From Cristatella mucedo (taxonomy: Eukaryota > Bryozoa > Phylactolaemata > Cristatellidae): DNA of 64,000 nucleotides. The notes beneath the pieces were generated by a model. That model was not told where the DNA came from, made no database searches, and saw only the letters and a list, made by a program, of their open reading frames with translations. Both the position numbers and the translations under genes were made by a program. Location of the stretch: positions 1,770,001 to 1,834,000 of the forward strand of contig WPIO01000062.1 of the NCBI GenBank assembly GCA_009760855.2, read 5' to 3'. Shown here piece by piece: positions 34,545 through 64,000 of the stretch (its first letter is position 1; every line of letters begins with the position of its first letter).

Positions 34545-35811
34545 GTATTGCATGTTTTCACGTCTTAAGACCTTCCTCAGGTACTGCAGATGAAGACTCA
34601 TTAGGTTGTGACGACATGTGCTTGCTAGCACGGAAAATGAGCTTAGGGCTAAATTTAGTAGCCAGTTGCTCCTGCATTCGGTTCCCGGTTGCGAAGCCTC
34701 TTGCGGTTCAAGGCTCCAGCGATGGGAACAGCTGCACTTCTGCCCCTACATCTGAAGCAGCTCGTTTTTTCACTTGCATCGAAGCTGCGAAACCGCGATC
34801 TTCATGTCCATTTACTTGCGAAAATCAAACAGTGTTTATGGAATGACTCCACTATAGAAACTGCTCCGAGCATTCTCTGGCAAATGTTGCCCCCTCATCA
34901 ATGGACTCCAGGATTTCAGGATCTGCCGGTGACTGCCTGACTGCTACACGGTTGCGTTTTCTATGCAATGTGAAAGTATTCTGTCCGCATTCTGTGAAAC
35001 AACCAGTTGATGACCCAACAGGCTTTAGTTGGTATAAAGAGCTTCAATGATATCGAATCTGTTATATCAGCCATTATATGTGAGTTCTCCTCACGTCTAC
35101 TGAATAATGACGACGATGATGATAATAGCTGGCCAGAACTATAGGGGAGGGGGATACCATGACTGGACGAACGCCTGCAGACACGCCGAGGATCACTCTA
35201 ACGAGCCGAAGACAAAACTGTTACGTGCTGTGTATAATGCATGGGTTTACCCAGGGCGACTAGTTAAAACGCAGTATCTTCTACCCAAGCAGCAGCGCTT
35301 GCTTTAATGTCAACTTGAGCTTTGGCTTGGTCACTTTGCGGCTGTAGATATACTTGTTCCGACCATTACGGCTCTTCCAGCGCTTGCAACGAAGCTCGCA
35401 GTGCTTAAGACACTCGAAGTGCGGTACTTATCTGTTCACCATTGCAAGCACCTATATGCGAACCCACAAGTAACCCGTGAGCTCTCCCAAAAGTCGGCTC
35501 TTTATTTTCATTTGTTTTTGAACGAAACTCCACCTTACGATCAGGGCAAACCAGCAAGAAAGCCCAGTCAATTTTTCGATCTGAGCATTTCGGCTTTTCT
35601 GTCACGCTTTCGCCTCTGGTTAACCAGCTCTTTTGTCTTTGTGCACTTGCCGCCCTGCATCTGCAGTGAATGAGACGATTGCTTTCGTTTGAGACTTCGC
35701 CAGTTCTCATTCCAGCTAGGAGTCATCTTCCTACAGTTTCATTTGTCCTGTGTGTTTGTTCCTAGCCCAAAAATCATCTCCAGGCCGTGACTCGGAGTAA
35801 TTGTATTATTA

Positions 35812-36426
35812 CCGTATTTTTACGAGTATAAGTCGCACCCTAAATTTATGGACAACACTTTTCGAACAAAGTTTTTATTGAAAATCACTATTACCGGATA
35901 TATAGGTAATTTTGTATTAATATAAGTTTGCTTTTATCATTCCAGTTAGCCAGAAACTCGTCATCAGGATCACTGCTAACGTCTTAATAGGCTTCTGCAA
36001 CATTGTCAACGTCTGAGTCGTCACTTTCTCATAGATTGTATCTTGTTGAACAAATAAAATATAATTCAATTGTATAGCGCCCTTAGCGAACTCAATCTCT
36101 ATTCAGGCGCTTCACATCTCCCACGAGGCTTGAACCCCTAACCTCGGCCAGATCTTGATCGGGGAGAGCACCTTAACCACTGGGCTAAACCAGCTCAGCG
36201 AATAACACCAAAAAAGATGTACATCCAAAAAGTAAACAAAAATAGCGCGGTCAATAAAGTATAGTATAAACTAGTTAATCCCATAAAAGCAAGATGAACA
36301 GTCTAGATAGGTAGGAAAGGAATGGGTTTTTTTAATTTTGACATCATTTGACTTGCAGTGTATAAGTCTCAGGTTTATTTTTTCAAAAAAATGAAAAAAG
36401 TGTGACTTATACTCGTAAAAATACGG
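35812..36426. mobile_element. TA-flanked MITE with 27-bp terminal inverted repeats
   Basis: 35812-35838 and the reverse complement of 36400-36426 agree at 26 of 27 positions (ccgtatttttacgagtataa and onward) and are flanked by TA on both sides. No transposase is encoded, and a SINE-2 copy sits inside. The TA target suggests mobilisation by a Tc1/mariner-type transposase, which is inference. Confidence 0.72.
36071..36200 (-). repeat. SINE-2 copy, minus strand, nested in a MITE
   Basis: Minus-strand copy with tail agcgcccttagcgaactcaa and a tRNA-like head ending gctggtttagcccag. It lies inside the TA-flanked MITE at 35812-36426. Confidence 0.7.
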
Positions 36427-36689
36427 TAACATAGAGTGGCGATATCCAAACGTTAACTCGTACGCTGCCTTCTGTCGTGTCATTGCCGTTCTTGTCGATA
36501 ACGAAGGAAATTTTCCATCTGGAAAGCAGTCAAACATGACTAACCTTTGCATGGCTCTTTGAAGGTTCGGCCACCCTACCCCGTTAAGCTGCGTAGGCGC
36601 CCAAAGCCCTCAAGAAAGCTCGGTCGACTAGCTCTGCAGTGAGGTAACTAATCTCTGGCTAACCTAACATGTAGTATTAAAAACGAATT

Positions 36690-36735
36690 TCTATAGCGCC
36701 CTAAGAGAGCTAAATTCCTTACCGGTGATTTACTT
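36690..36735 (-). repeat. SINE-2/LINE-A tail fragment
   Basis: tatagcgccctaagagagct matches the minus-strand tail; nothing recognisable of a head remains. Confidence 0.45.
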
Positions 36736-37298
36736 TGTAACGTCAGTGTCTTTGAGAGTCAAAGTCAAACCAAAGTCAACCACTTTGTGGATTCGGGCGA
36801 TAGCCTATTCATCTAAGTTCGTGGGTAGCTCTCTTGTAGCTTTGAATGCCGCTGTTGCATACCTGTAGCATCAGGAGACACCAGCCAAAGACAAGCCCAC
36901 ACGTGCGATTATGCTCTGCTGCCAGGTGCAACACAGTGAGACAGACTTTTTCTCCAGGATAGCACTTAAGATTAGTAATTCTAATACAGTGCGAACATGC
37001 GAGCCTGTTTTGTTTGAGCAAATCACGATCCCAAGCCGTCTAATAAAAAAGCTACTTAGCTTGCTAGGTTCAGTCCTTTGTGGCGTTGGGTAGCAGCGAG
37101 AGTTTCATGCTCTGGCTTCTATGTGAACTGTAAGAGTAGCGACGAAATGTGAGCATGTGGCCTGGCTAAGCCTTTACTTTCAGCCTCACTCGGTTGGTCC
37201 TAGGGATAGAGCAGAGGGTGGCTCACTTTCGCACCTACGCGTATAGGCTCGCCGTACTTTACCTGGTGCCGCAGATAACGGAGGGGCCAAACGCCGAC

Positions 37299-37440
37299 CT
37301 GGTTTTTCCCAGGGAATACGGAGCTCGCCTTTGATGACCGAGGTCTAGGTGAATGCAATTGACGATCGAGGTCTTGAGTTTGAGCCCTGTGGAATGTGTG
37401 GAGCGCCTGGATAGAGATTAAGTTCTTTTAGGTCCCTATA
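37299..37440 (+). repeat. SINE-2 copy
   Basis: Contains gctcgcctttgatgaccgag, box-B-like gagtttgagccc and tail gagcgcctggatagagatta. Confidence 0.6.
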
Positions 37441-37471
37441 CACACACACACAACACAGTTGTTATTTGCAA

Positions 37472-37472
<1 letters not shown>

Positions 37473-37546
<74 letters not shown>
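37473..37546. repeat. (AT)37 microsatellite
   Basis: Perfect run ending directly at the left end of the Tigger remnant. Confidence 0.95.
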
Positions 37547-37547
<1 letters not shown>

Positions 37548-37550
<3 letters not shown>

Positions 37551-38621
37551 ATCGTCCCTCTTCACTTTGCGCTTCGACTTTCGCGGCTTCACTCTATCGC
37601 GGTTTTTTCAAATACTGTATATTCATTAAAAAAATTCTTCATATCAACACCACTTCGCTGATATAGGCCATGGATCAAGGCGTTATTCGAGCATTCAAGA
37701 CCCTCTACACGCGAGAGCGCCCTGCAGCACCTCGTCGAAGGCATGGACCTTGAGGAGAACTTCTTGCTGAAGGAGTACTGGCGGCAGTACACCATCGCGA
37801 CCTGTCTGATGAACATCCAGGCCGCATTTAATGACACGAAGACGGAGACCGTGAAGACCAGCTGGAAGAAGTTGTGGCCTGAAATTTTCCACGACTACAA
37901 ATGGTTCACCCCAGAGGATATAAGAAACTCGGCAGTGGATGAGGCAGTTAGGCTAGCCCGAATGCTGGGAGGTTTTCGCGGATATGACCCGTAATGATGT
38001 AGATGAGCTTCTGGAGACGCATTCGGTTCTCTTAACTGACGAGGATCCGGTGGAGATTGCTGAATCTGCCAGTGAGAAGGAGGAAGAGCAGCCAGATGCT
38101 CCTGGGGGGGGGGGGGGGGGTTAGGAGGAGAAAGTTGGCCTTACACTTGAGCGTCTCTCGCAAGTCGCGAGAACTATTAAGGAAGTACAGGACGTGATTG
38201 GCGGTTGGGACCCACAAACGATACGTGCATTGCGGTTCCGGCTTGCACTTGATGTATCGGTGGAAACCCTACTATAGCCTTCTCACGCATATGAAAAGAC
38301 AGCAACTGCCTATCACGACGCTCTTCAGCTGTGCACCCAGACACCCACTGCCTATGCGTAGTACTCCTTCAGCGGAAGAAAACGATGACGCACCTGCTGA
38401 AGATACTCCACCACCTGAAGTCTCTCCTCTTGAGGTCGGGCCTTCACAAGAGCAGTAACCTCTTTGATGTGCAGTACATCTCTCCATCTTCATCGCTTCA
38501 TCATCGACCAAGTTACACTATTTTCATAGGTTAGTGGTTGTGTATAAGAACTGTGTGTGTGTAATTTAACGTACAATAATAATGATATTTGTAAAGTCTT
38601 GATGTTTTATTTCGTCTGATA

Positions 38622-38660
<39 letters not shown>

Positions 38661-38868
38661 GTGATACGAGCGTAATGGTGACAAAGGAAGTTATGTCACG
38701 TCTAGAGGCTCAAATAATGTTGAAAAACTTATTTAGGTCGCAATCAGGTTTTCTATGCTCTAACTACGAAAATATTCCATTTATAAATAAAGAATCTTAC
38801 TTCGTGGAAATTCACCTATCGCAGCAGAGTCTGGAACGGATTAACCCCGATAAACGAGGGTCAACTGT
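37548..38868 (+). mobile_element. Tigger/pogo-like DNA transposon remnant
   Basis: Left end tcgtccctcttcactttgcg and right end gataaacgagggtcaactg are degenerate terminal inverted repeats of the pogo/Tigger type. The body encodes the C-terminal third of a Tigger transposase: MDQGVIRAFKTLYTRER (37670 on), then, after a frameshift, EENFLLKEYWRQYTIATCLM and SWKKLWPEIFHDYKWFTPED. A stop replaces the usual residue before MDQG, and the DNA-binding and most DDE sequence are deleted. An 18-base G run at 38104-38121 interrupts the tail. It abuts a TA microsatellite, as expected for a TA-targeting element. Confidence 0.75.
38104..38121. repeat. Poly-G run (18)
   Basis: Longest of many G/C homopolymers in the window; others occur near 4278, 4553, 10413, 13594, 24767, 50648, 51516 and 51558. 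Confidence 0.9.
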
Positions 38869-38963
38869 AAATAGCATTTCATTAATTACATATAAAAATG
38901 CATTACATTGTTTTATATATACAAGATTTTATTGCATTACGTATGCAACATTTCATAACGTTG

Positions 38964-38996
<33 letters not shown>

Positions 38997-40482
38997 TAAC
39001 CGTTCCCATGATGAATCAAGTCATTACACTGCAAAGAGACAGTAGCGTATAAAATGGCTACCTCAATGTAAGGCCTTTACCAGCGCCTCTCTCGGGGCGA
39101 GGTCAAACGCTGTTATTTTGTTATACGTCCGTATACACAACTATAAACAAAGACCTCGGTTCAGAGAGTGCTCGACGTTGAACAGGGATCCATTGATTAA
39201 AATTAGATTACTAATAGTAGTGCACTATTGTCCTAATTATGAGTATTATTAGTTTATTATTTTTCTAATTATGAGTATTAGGAGTTTTATAACTAAATAT
39301 TTTCCCATAAGCGCTACCAAAGTAAACAGGTCGTAACTGTGGAGACTTTCGCGGGTCATCCCACTGAGGATGCTCGCTGAGTTAAAAGCTTTGTTTGCGG
39401 CGTTCTGTTGTCATTTGCATACCAGCGTACGCTGGGGCTGCTTCAACGGCTCGCTAAGCGCGCTTCGTGGAACCCGCTTTTCCAGTATCCGGCCGCACGG
39501 GTTAGACTTCTAGGCGACTTCTAGTTACGAGTGATTCGTTTTTGCGATATTTGGAATTCCGTAGCCGCTACAGTCGTAGGTAACAACAGTAGCTTCGCGG
39601 GCGATGAGGTTTTTAGATATATGAATTGTGACTTCATTTCAAAGCATTTCTTTTAACTGCACGCGATTCAGTTACAACTGTAATAAGCAACTGTAAGAAG
39701 CAACGGTCACCAGTGCGTAGCTATATTAAAATCGAGGAGACAGATCTTGACATCTCCAGAGGCATCCATTCATCGGAAGTCTGGAGGGCAGCGAATCTCC
39801 GGGTTAGTCCGGCGGTCAGCGGGAGCCCTTCGGACCCCTTTCCCGGGCCTACGATGAGCTCCATCAGTAAGCAAACGGATCGCCTGAGCTTATTTATTAG
39901 GAATCAGAAAGAGGAATAGCATAGGCGTCATCCGGGCTCAGCAACCCTGCATCCAAATACGCACCTCCTATCCTGACCATTTTCCCCTCCCCCCCCCCAA
40001 TTGTTCACATCCGCGTGCTGCTGCGGTTGACCTATTCCGAGCAGCAGTTGGCTAACAGCTCATATCCCCAGCAGGAGTGTGTCCAGACATCGCAGAGAAT
40101 TGGAATAAGCGGCTGGCCGTGGCGAATTCGGCTCTCAGAATAAACAGCGCTACCTAACCGGATGACGAATGCAGGTCAAGACCAGGTGGAAGCGCTGTAA
40201 CGTCCTCAGCGGGCAGCGTGCTCGACCGCAGCCAGCAGCTGCAGCCCAAGAGACGCACGGTAACCGGCTGCTCGCCACTGACGACGGCACACTTCTATCT
40301 TGCTTGGGGGATATGGGGGGGGGGCTTGCCAGCTCGATCGGCGCTCTCACCCAGCGATATCACCAGGCCAGCAGGCGCAATGGACCTCGAACCCGACCCG
40401 ACCAACCGAAAGGTCAACCGGCAGACTGGCCGGAGTCACTTCCTATACTTCCCGTTCGTTTTAGTCTCGCACAGATGTAAAG

Positions 40483-59649
<19,167 letters not shown>

Positions 59650-61994
59650 CTCCTGTTCCTCCCCCCCCCCGTTGCTACTAGCACTTCCGAAGTTGCTTGG
59701 ACTTCTGTGGTTCAAGGGCTGTCCTTTACCAGAGCCCGAGTGGTTTGGCAGGAAAGTCAGGTCTTGGCTCGGCTACGATGAGCCGAAAGTCCCGAAGCAC
59801 TGCCGTGCCGTAGTGGTAAAGGGTGGCGATTGGAATCGAGCTCGCCATATGACGAGAAGATTTATAGTCGTTGAGAACACGGGTGTTATTTTGTAATTAC
59901 TTAACATTGTTTTGATTTCGTTTTCAATCGTTCGCAGTCTGATTTCAGTCAGCACATGTGAGGTCGTGGGCCGTGGCATGATAGGCCTGTGACCGATGTA
60001 TTTGTCTCCCATTCGATTTTGCCAACCTGCTTAGCATTGTATGGAACGTGAATCCCGTGAAGATGCTGACTTCACACTTGCATGAAGAGCTTGTTGCCAT
60101 ACTGCAGCTCTTATTGGCATCCTTTTTTGTGGTTTGCCGGTATCGACTTGAACGAGAAAAATTTTGAATGAACTCATAGTCCTCGATGTGTGCTAATATT
60201 TAATGGCACTTGTTATAATGTGTTGCTTGCGAGCGAAGATGCTTCAACTCCGGCTGATTGGAATGCCACTGCGGCACAAAATTTGCTCCTATTTATTGGG
60301 GCTGACAAATATACTTGGGTTCCGAAAACCAGTGAACAGTGAATTGTTCAAAGGGAGTTTAATTGTCAACCTTGTACCTCCACGGCAGGTGAGATTTTCT
60401 CGCATGTTGTATCCAAAAATGCCAGACTTTCGCTTATTACTCGCATCTTGTATGTTTTTTGTGTTCCTGCGTCATGTGCTGACAATGTACATGCTGCCCT
60501 GTATTGCTTGCATGAACAAGGCGTGACATGTAAACTGTCACAGCGTACACTTCGATTGAAATTGGAGGACGATCCAGGTGTCGGTCGCACCGGAGGTTCC
60601 CGTGAGAGATTCCCCGGGCCACCGATAAGACACGACCCTCCTTTAAAGGAAAGGCACCGCTTGCACGAAACTATTAGCTTAGCGGAGCCACCATTTGTTT
60701 TTACAAGGGAATGCCTCGGTTTCAGCACATCGCGCGACCGGTGAAGAGTCTCGTCTCGTAGAGTGCCCGCAGGCTGCCGAGCTCGTGCCGTACAAGCCTG
60801 ACAAGGCGGTCATTGCTTGCACCCGGATGTGGTCAAGGTGTTGGTACGAGTGGGAGCTTGCAAACCTACGTGGAGCCGACAACTGGCATGGCCAGACAGC
60901 CTGGGGCTTGAACAGCACGAAATCACCAGTAAGCAATACAAATTTAACAGCATTAGTCGGCATTAAAGCATACACCGACTTCCCTGTGAAAGACTGTCGA
61001 AGCCCAATATAGCAAAGCCGGCAAGGCACTTGGCCGAATATGGAAAACAGCATTGGTGCCTGTAGTGTCACCGCCACGTAAGAATCGCGGCGCTCGAGGA
61101 ACGTCGTTGCTGCGATAAGACGCAAGCTGGCGCCTTCGGGAATGGCCGATGTGCACGGACGCGAGAGCAGAAGGGTCCGCGAGTTGCCAATACGTTGACC
61201 TGGATTGAGCACTCGTGAAAAATATCCCGTTGGCTTTTGCTAGTCCCGTGAGCATACTAAAATAATGGAGCGAACAAAAACAGCATTTCCAGCTGGGTTA
61301 AAAAAAAATTCAAGTTTACGCCACCAGCTAGATTTTCGGTGTTACTGACGCACTGCGGCTGCTTCTAACTGTTGCAGGCGATGCGCAGGTATGCCGACCG
61401 TAGCTAGGCATGGGAAAATTCTTCTCACGGCGAATTTATTGGTCGTTCCCGTGGACCAATGGAATGAGGCTCGGCAATTTCGGACTACATAGCTACTGCG
61501 GCCCGGCCGCAGTAGCCGCTGTAAGTTACACAATTCTTATCGATAGTATAGTTGCCAAACGTATGTCACTTTCCGGTAGCCTGGTTGGACGGCAGGTGTA
61601 TACAAATATCGCGACAAGTGTAAACATACGTACAGCATGTACATAGAGGATGACTAACCAGGAATAGACGTTTGACGAAACTGGGCTCCCCTCTATGGGG
61701 CATGGTTTGGTTTGCGGATTTGGATTTAAGCTTTTGGATTGTTATACATAACAGCCGGAGGGTTAATCTCGCAGGCTATTCATTAATTAGAAAATTCTAG
61801 GCCTTTTATTGTTTCAAGTGATGGTGTGGCATGCATTTAGGGCCCAACAGCTTTTATTTAAAGGTTCATCGAAGAATTTTTTATTTGATGAGCATATCTC
61901 CCTCTTAAGTCAGCCAACTTTTAGCTAAGGAACATCGCCATAATTAAGGCTTGCTTAGTTCGGAGTACGACAGCCAAAATAGTTTTTTATCACT

Positions 61995-62290
61995 TTATTA
62001 TATCGCGTCTGCATTATTGAAATTCCGTGTACTCAGGACTCCTTGCAATAGCCCTTAATCGTGTGCAGCTGGTGCAAAAACTCAGCAGCTGTTATGGTCT
62101 GATGGCAACAGGTGAAGCTGCCGCGTCTAGCACTTTCTGTCTGAGCTTTACTGGCTCCCTATCATGCTTCGTATTGATTTCAAGATCCTCTGTCTGGCTT
62201 AAAGGCAATTTCGCTTGCTTTCGCAAGCTTACCTATCCGACTCACTCTTCCAGAATGCTTTCGCATGACCCGTCCCTCAGCATCTAGTCA
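61995..62290 (+). mobile_element. Degenerate LINE C-terminal fragment
   Basis: gtgcagctggtgcaaaaact and actggctccctatcatgctt recall the LINE-A LQLVQ...LHWLP region; heavily decayed. Confidence 0.4.
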
Positions 62291-62411
62291 TCTCACCGTC
62301 CCCAAATTAAAATCTTTAACGATCGAGTATGTACGGAAAGTCTGGAACTCGCTTCTGGCTAAGGTCGAAATCTGCAATGACCTTGTATTGGTTCAGTCTT
62401 AGCTATAGCGC

Positions 62412-62535
62412 CGAGCTGGTTTGGTCAAGCGATTATGGTGCTCGCCCCGGCCAAGGTCTGGCTGAGGTCGTTGGATCGAGCCCCGAGGCATATGTGAAGC
62501 GCCTGAATAGAGATTAAGTTCTTTATGGTTAGTAT
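62412..62535 (+). repeat. SINE-2 copy
   Basis: ggtttggtcaagcgattatg head, box-B-like ggatcgagcccc, then gaagcgcctgaatagagatt and aagttcttta tail. Confidence 0.7.
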
Positions 62536-62539
62536 ACAA

Positions 62540-62975
62540 CTGAATTATATATTATGAAGGTTATTTATATTATATATAACTAATCTTCAATAATTTAATA
62601 ATATATATATAAGCATTTATAATAATTATTATATATAATTATATGTGTTATTATATAATTTTATATTGCATAGTATAATAATTATATATACATAGGTATT
62701 ATATATAATTAATATAAATATTACATATAATAATTATATATAAATAATATATATATAATAGTATAATATAGTATATATATAATATATTTTATAATAATTA
62801 TAGTTATAACTAAACTAATTAGATACTAAAATTACTACTATATTTTTAATTATTATTGTTTAATTATTATTTATAGTTATATGCAATTCTTATTTAATAA
62901 TTAATTACTACAATACTAAAATTATACTAATAATTAGATATTATATATAAGTATTACATATTATATATAAAGACG
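62540..62975. repeat. Extreme AT-rich low-complexity tract
   Basis: About 435 bp almost wholly A and T, with many short palindromes of atatat and ttataa types. Confidence 0.85.
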
Positions 62976-63262
62976 CATCTGTTACGTTCAGCTTTCCATC
63001 ACCCATCGAGCCTATCTTGCTTGTTTCTGTGCACTTTGCATGCCCACCTTTGGTGATTCAATTCATGTTACTATCCAGAGGTCCTACAAAATGGTGGCAA
63101 CCGGTGTCTTCGTGTTTGCTTTCGTTTGCTGATCTAAGAATGGCGCTTGCTTCGCGTGCACGTCTAAGCATAATACTTTTCATAGTATCCTTGCTTATTG
63201 ACTCTCTCGCAGCGAGTTGTAAAGCGGGTAAACAGCGATCTGAACCTTCCAGGGTGCTATGC

Positions 63263-63404
63263 AAACGATCTATTATATTATTATTTTGGCACACCTGTAG
63301 GGGATCAGGACGATCTATTATATTGTTATTTTGGCATACTTGTAGGGGATCAGGACGATCTGTTATATGGTTATTTTGGCACACCTGCAGGGGATCAGGA
63401 CGAT
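63263..63404. repeat. 45-bp minisatellite, three copies
   Basis: Each unit runs from gatctattatatt through aggggatcaggac. The period is a multiple of three, so several frames stay open through all copies. Confidence 0.88.
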
Positions 63405-64000
63405 CGCTGGACCCCTCGTTTCACTTGAGAAAACAGGGAGAAAGCCCTCGAAGATAAGATGAAATATTTTTCGTCAAAATTGTGTGTTATATAATTTTCA
63501 GTCACGATTGATAGAAATTAGTCATGGGTGAAATATTTATATTAACTATTAGTTTTAGATTTAGGATTGCACAGAGGGGGAACGGGCAATGAAGCTTTCT
63601 ACACCAAAAATTCGACCTACCACTCAAGCACCCGTTACTTCTGCAGCTGTGAATCTTTCTAAGCCTCTGTCTAGCACGCATGCACATCTTATCATAGATC
63701 ACCCGCTCATCTAAGCCCTCCTTCATTCATCATCAAGGTGTCACGCTGCCCTGAGCTCTGTCACACTCCCCGTACCCACTCACCCAAAGACAGACAAACC
63801 GTCATCAGAAGAGAGCAGCAAATCAGGAAGCGAGGAAAACGCTGTATATCCAAATACGACTTTGGAGGTGGAGCTGAAGAAATAACACCCCAATAGTAGG
63901 TCAGAGGAAGCGTCGTCGCTAAGATTTTTACTACTGCTTCTCTGCTGAATTTGTGCGAAAAGTCGCGCACAGTAAATATCGAGTCGAAAATACGGAAGAC

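Larger units (their letters stand above)
34200..40150. other. Intergenic region between BCS1L and the transporter
   Basis: Apart from the minisatellite, MITE, SINEs, Tigger remnant and microsatellites noted separately, no gene is recognised. An open frame at 39713-39919 lacks any known motif. Confidence 0.45.
59650..64000. other. Downstream of the transporter gene; no gene recognised
   Basis: Contains the transporter 3' UTR (no clear AATAAA nearby), LINE and SINE debris, the AT-rich tract and the 45-bp repeat. Open frames at 60679-61212 (minus) and 60695-61012 (plus) overlap and lack domain signatures. Confidence 0.45.

Noticed and set aside
60679-61212. 177-codon minus-strand frame downstream of the transporter
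   Set aside because: It overlaps a similar plus-strand frame and has no domain signature or clear splice support.
63263-63404. CRISPR-like array
   Set aside because: Direct tandem 45-bp units without spacers; an animal minisatellite.

Overview
The window is animal nuclear DNA. It carries spliced genes with GT-AG introns and metazoan-specific proteins, and it is crowded with tRNA-derived SINEs, LINE fragments, MITEs and microsatellites. I infer an invertebrate: the nucleotide-sugar transporter resembles the invertebrate senju type and the repeat landscape is unlike that of vertebrates. I cannot fix the phylum. No bacterial operons, CRISPR arrays or prophage genes are visible.

Four plus-strand gene loci can be supported. 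(1) 1019-1988: the last two coding exons of a collagen glucosidase (PGGHG/ATHL1 type); the rest of the gene lies off the left edge. (2) 5650-5784: a probable first exon behind a CpG island, and 10285-11320: a long, charged, coiled-coil-like terminal exon. Both are unrecognised and may belong to one gene. (3) 21605-33891: a complete six-coding-exon BCS1L, the AAA+ chaperone of respiratory complex III. It reconstructs to 421 residues with every splice phase matching. (4) 40483-59649: a complete five-coding-exon SLC35A4/senju-like Golgi nucleotide-sugar transporter of 380 residues, again with all phases matching.

Much of the remaining sequence is mobile DNA. Two non-LTR families related to the CR1/L2/Jockey group (called LINE-A and LINE-B here) left many 5'-truncated copies. 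LINE-A ends in a conserved tail of about 50 bp followed by an ATT microsatellite. One tRNA-headed SINE family (SINE-2) ends in a recognisably similar tail, which suggests LINE-A mobilises it. A second tRNA-headed family (SINE-1) has a different tail. A 5.5-kb LINE with a restriction-like endonuclease and four CCHC zinc knuckles sits inside a SINE-1 copy in intron 2 of the transporter gene. There are also a Tigger/pogo transposase remnant, a TA-flanked MITE, a decayed Ty3/gypsy fragment with a probable LTR, several minisatellites and many long dinucleotide or poly-G runs.

The genes do not form a functional cluster: collagen glycan processing, mitochondrial complex III assembly and Golgi sugar transport are unrelated. 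The points most worth a second look are the SINE-LINE tail partnership, the endonuclease-LINE nested in a SINE, the unrecognised 10.3-kb gene, and a perfect 16-bp hairpin beside a CRE palindrome upstream of the CpG-island exon.
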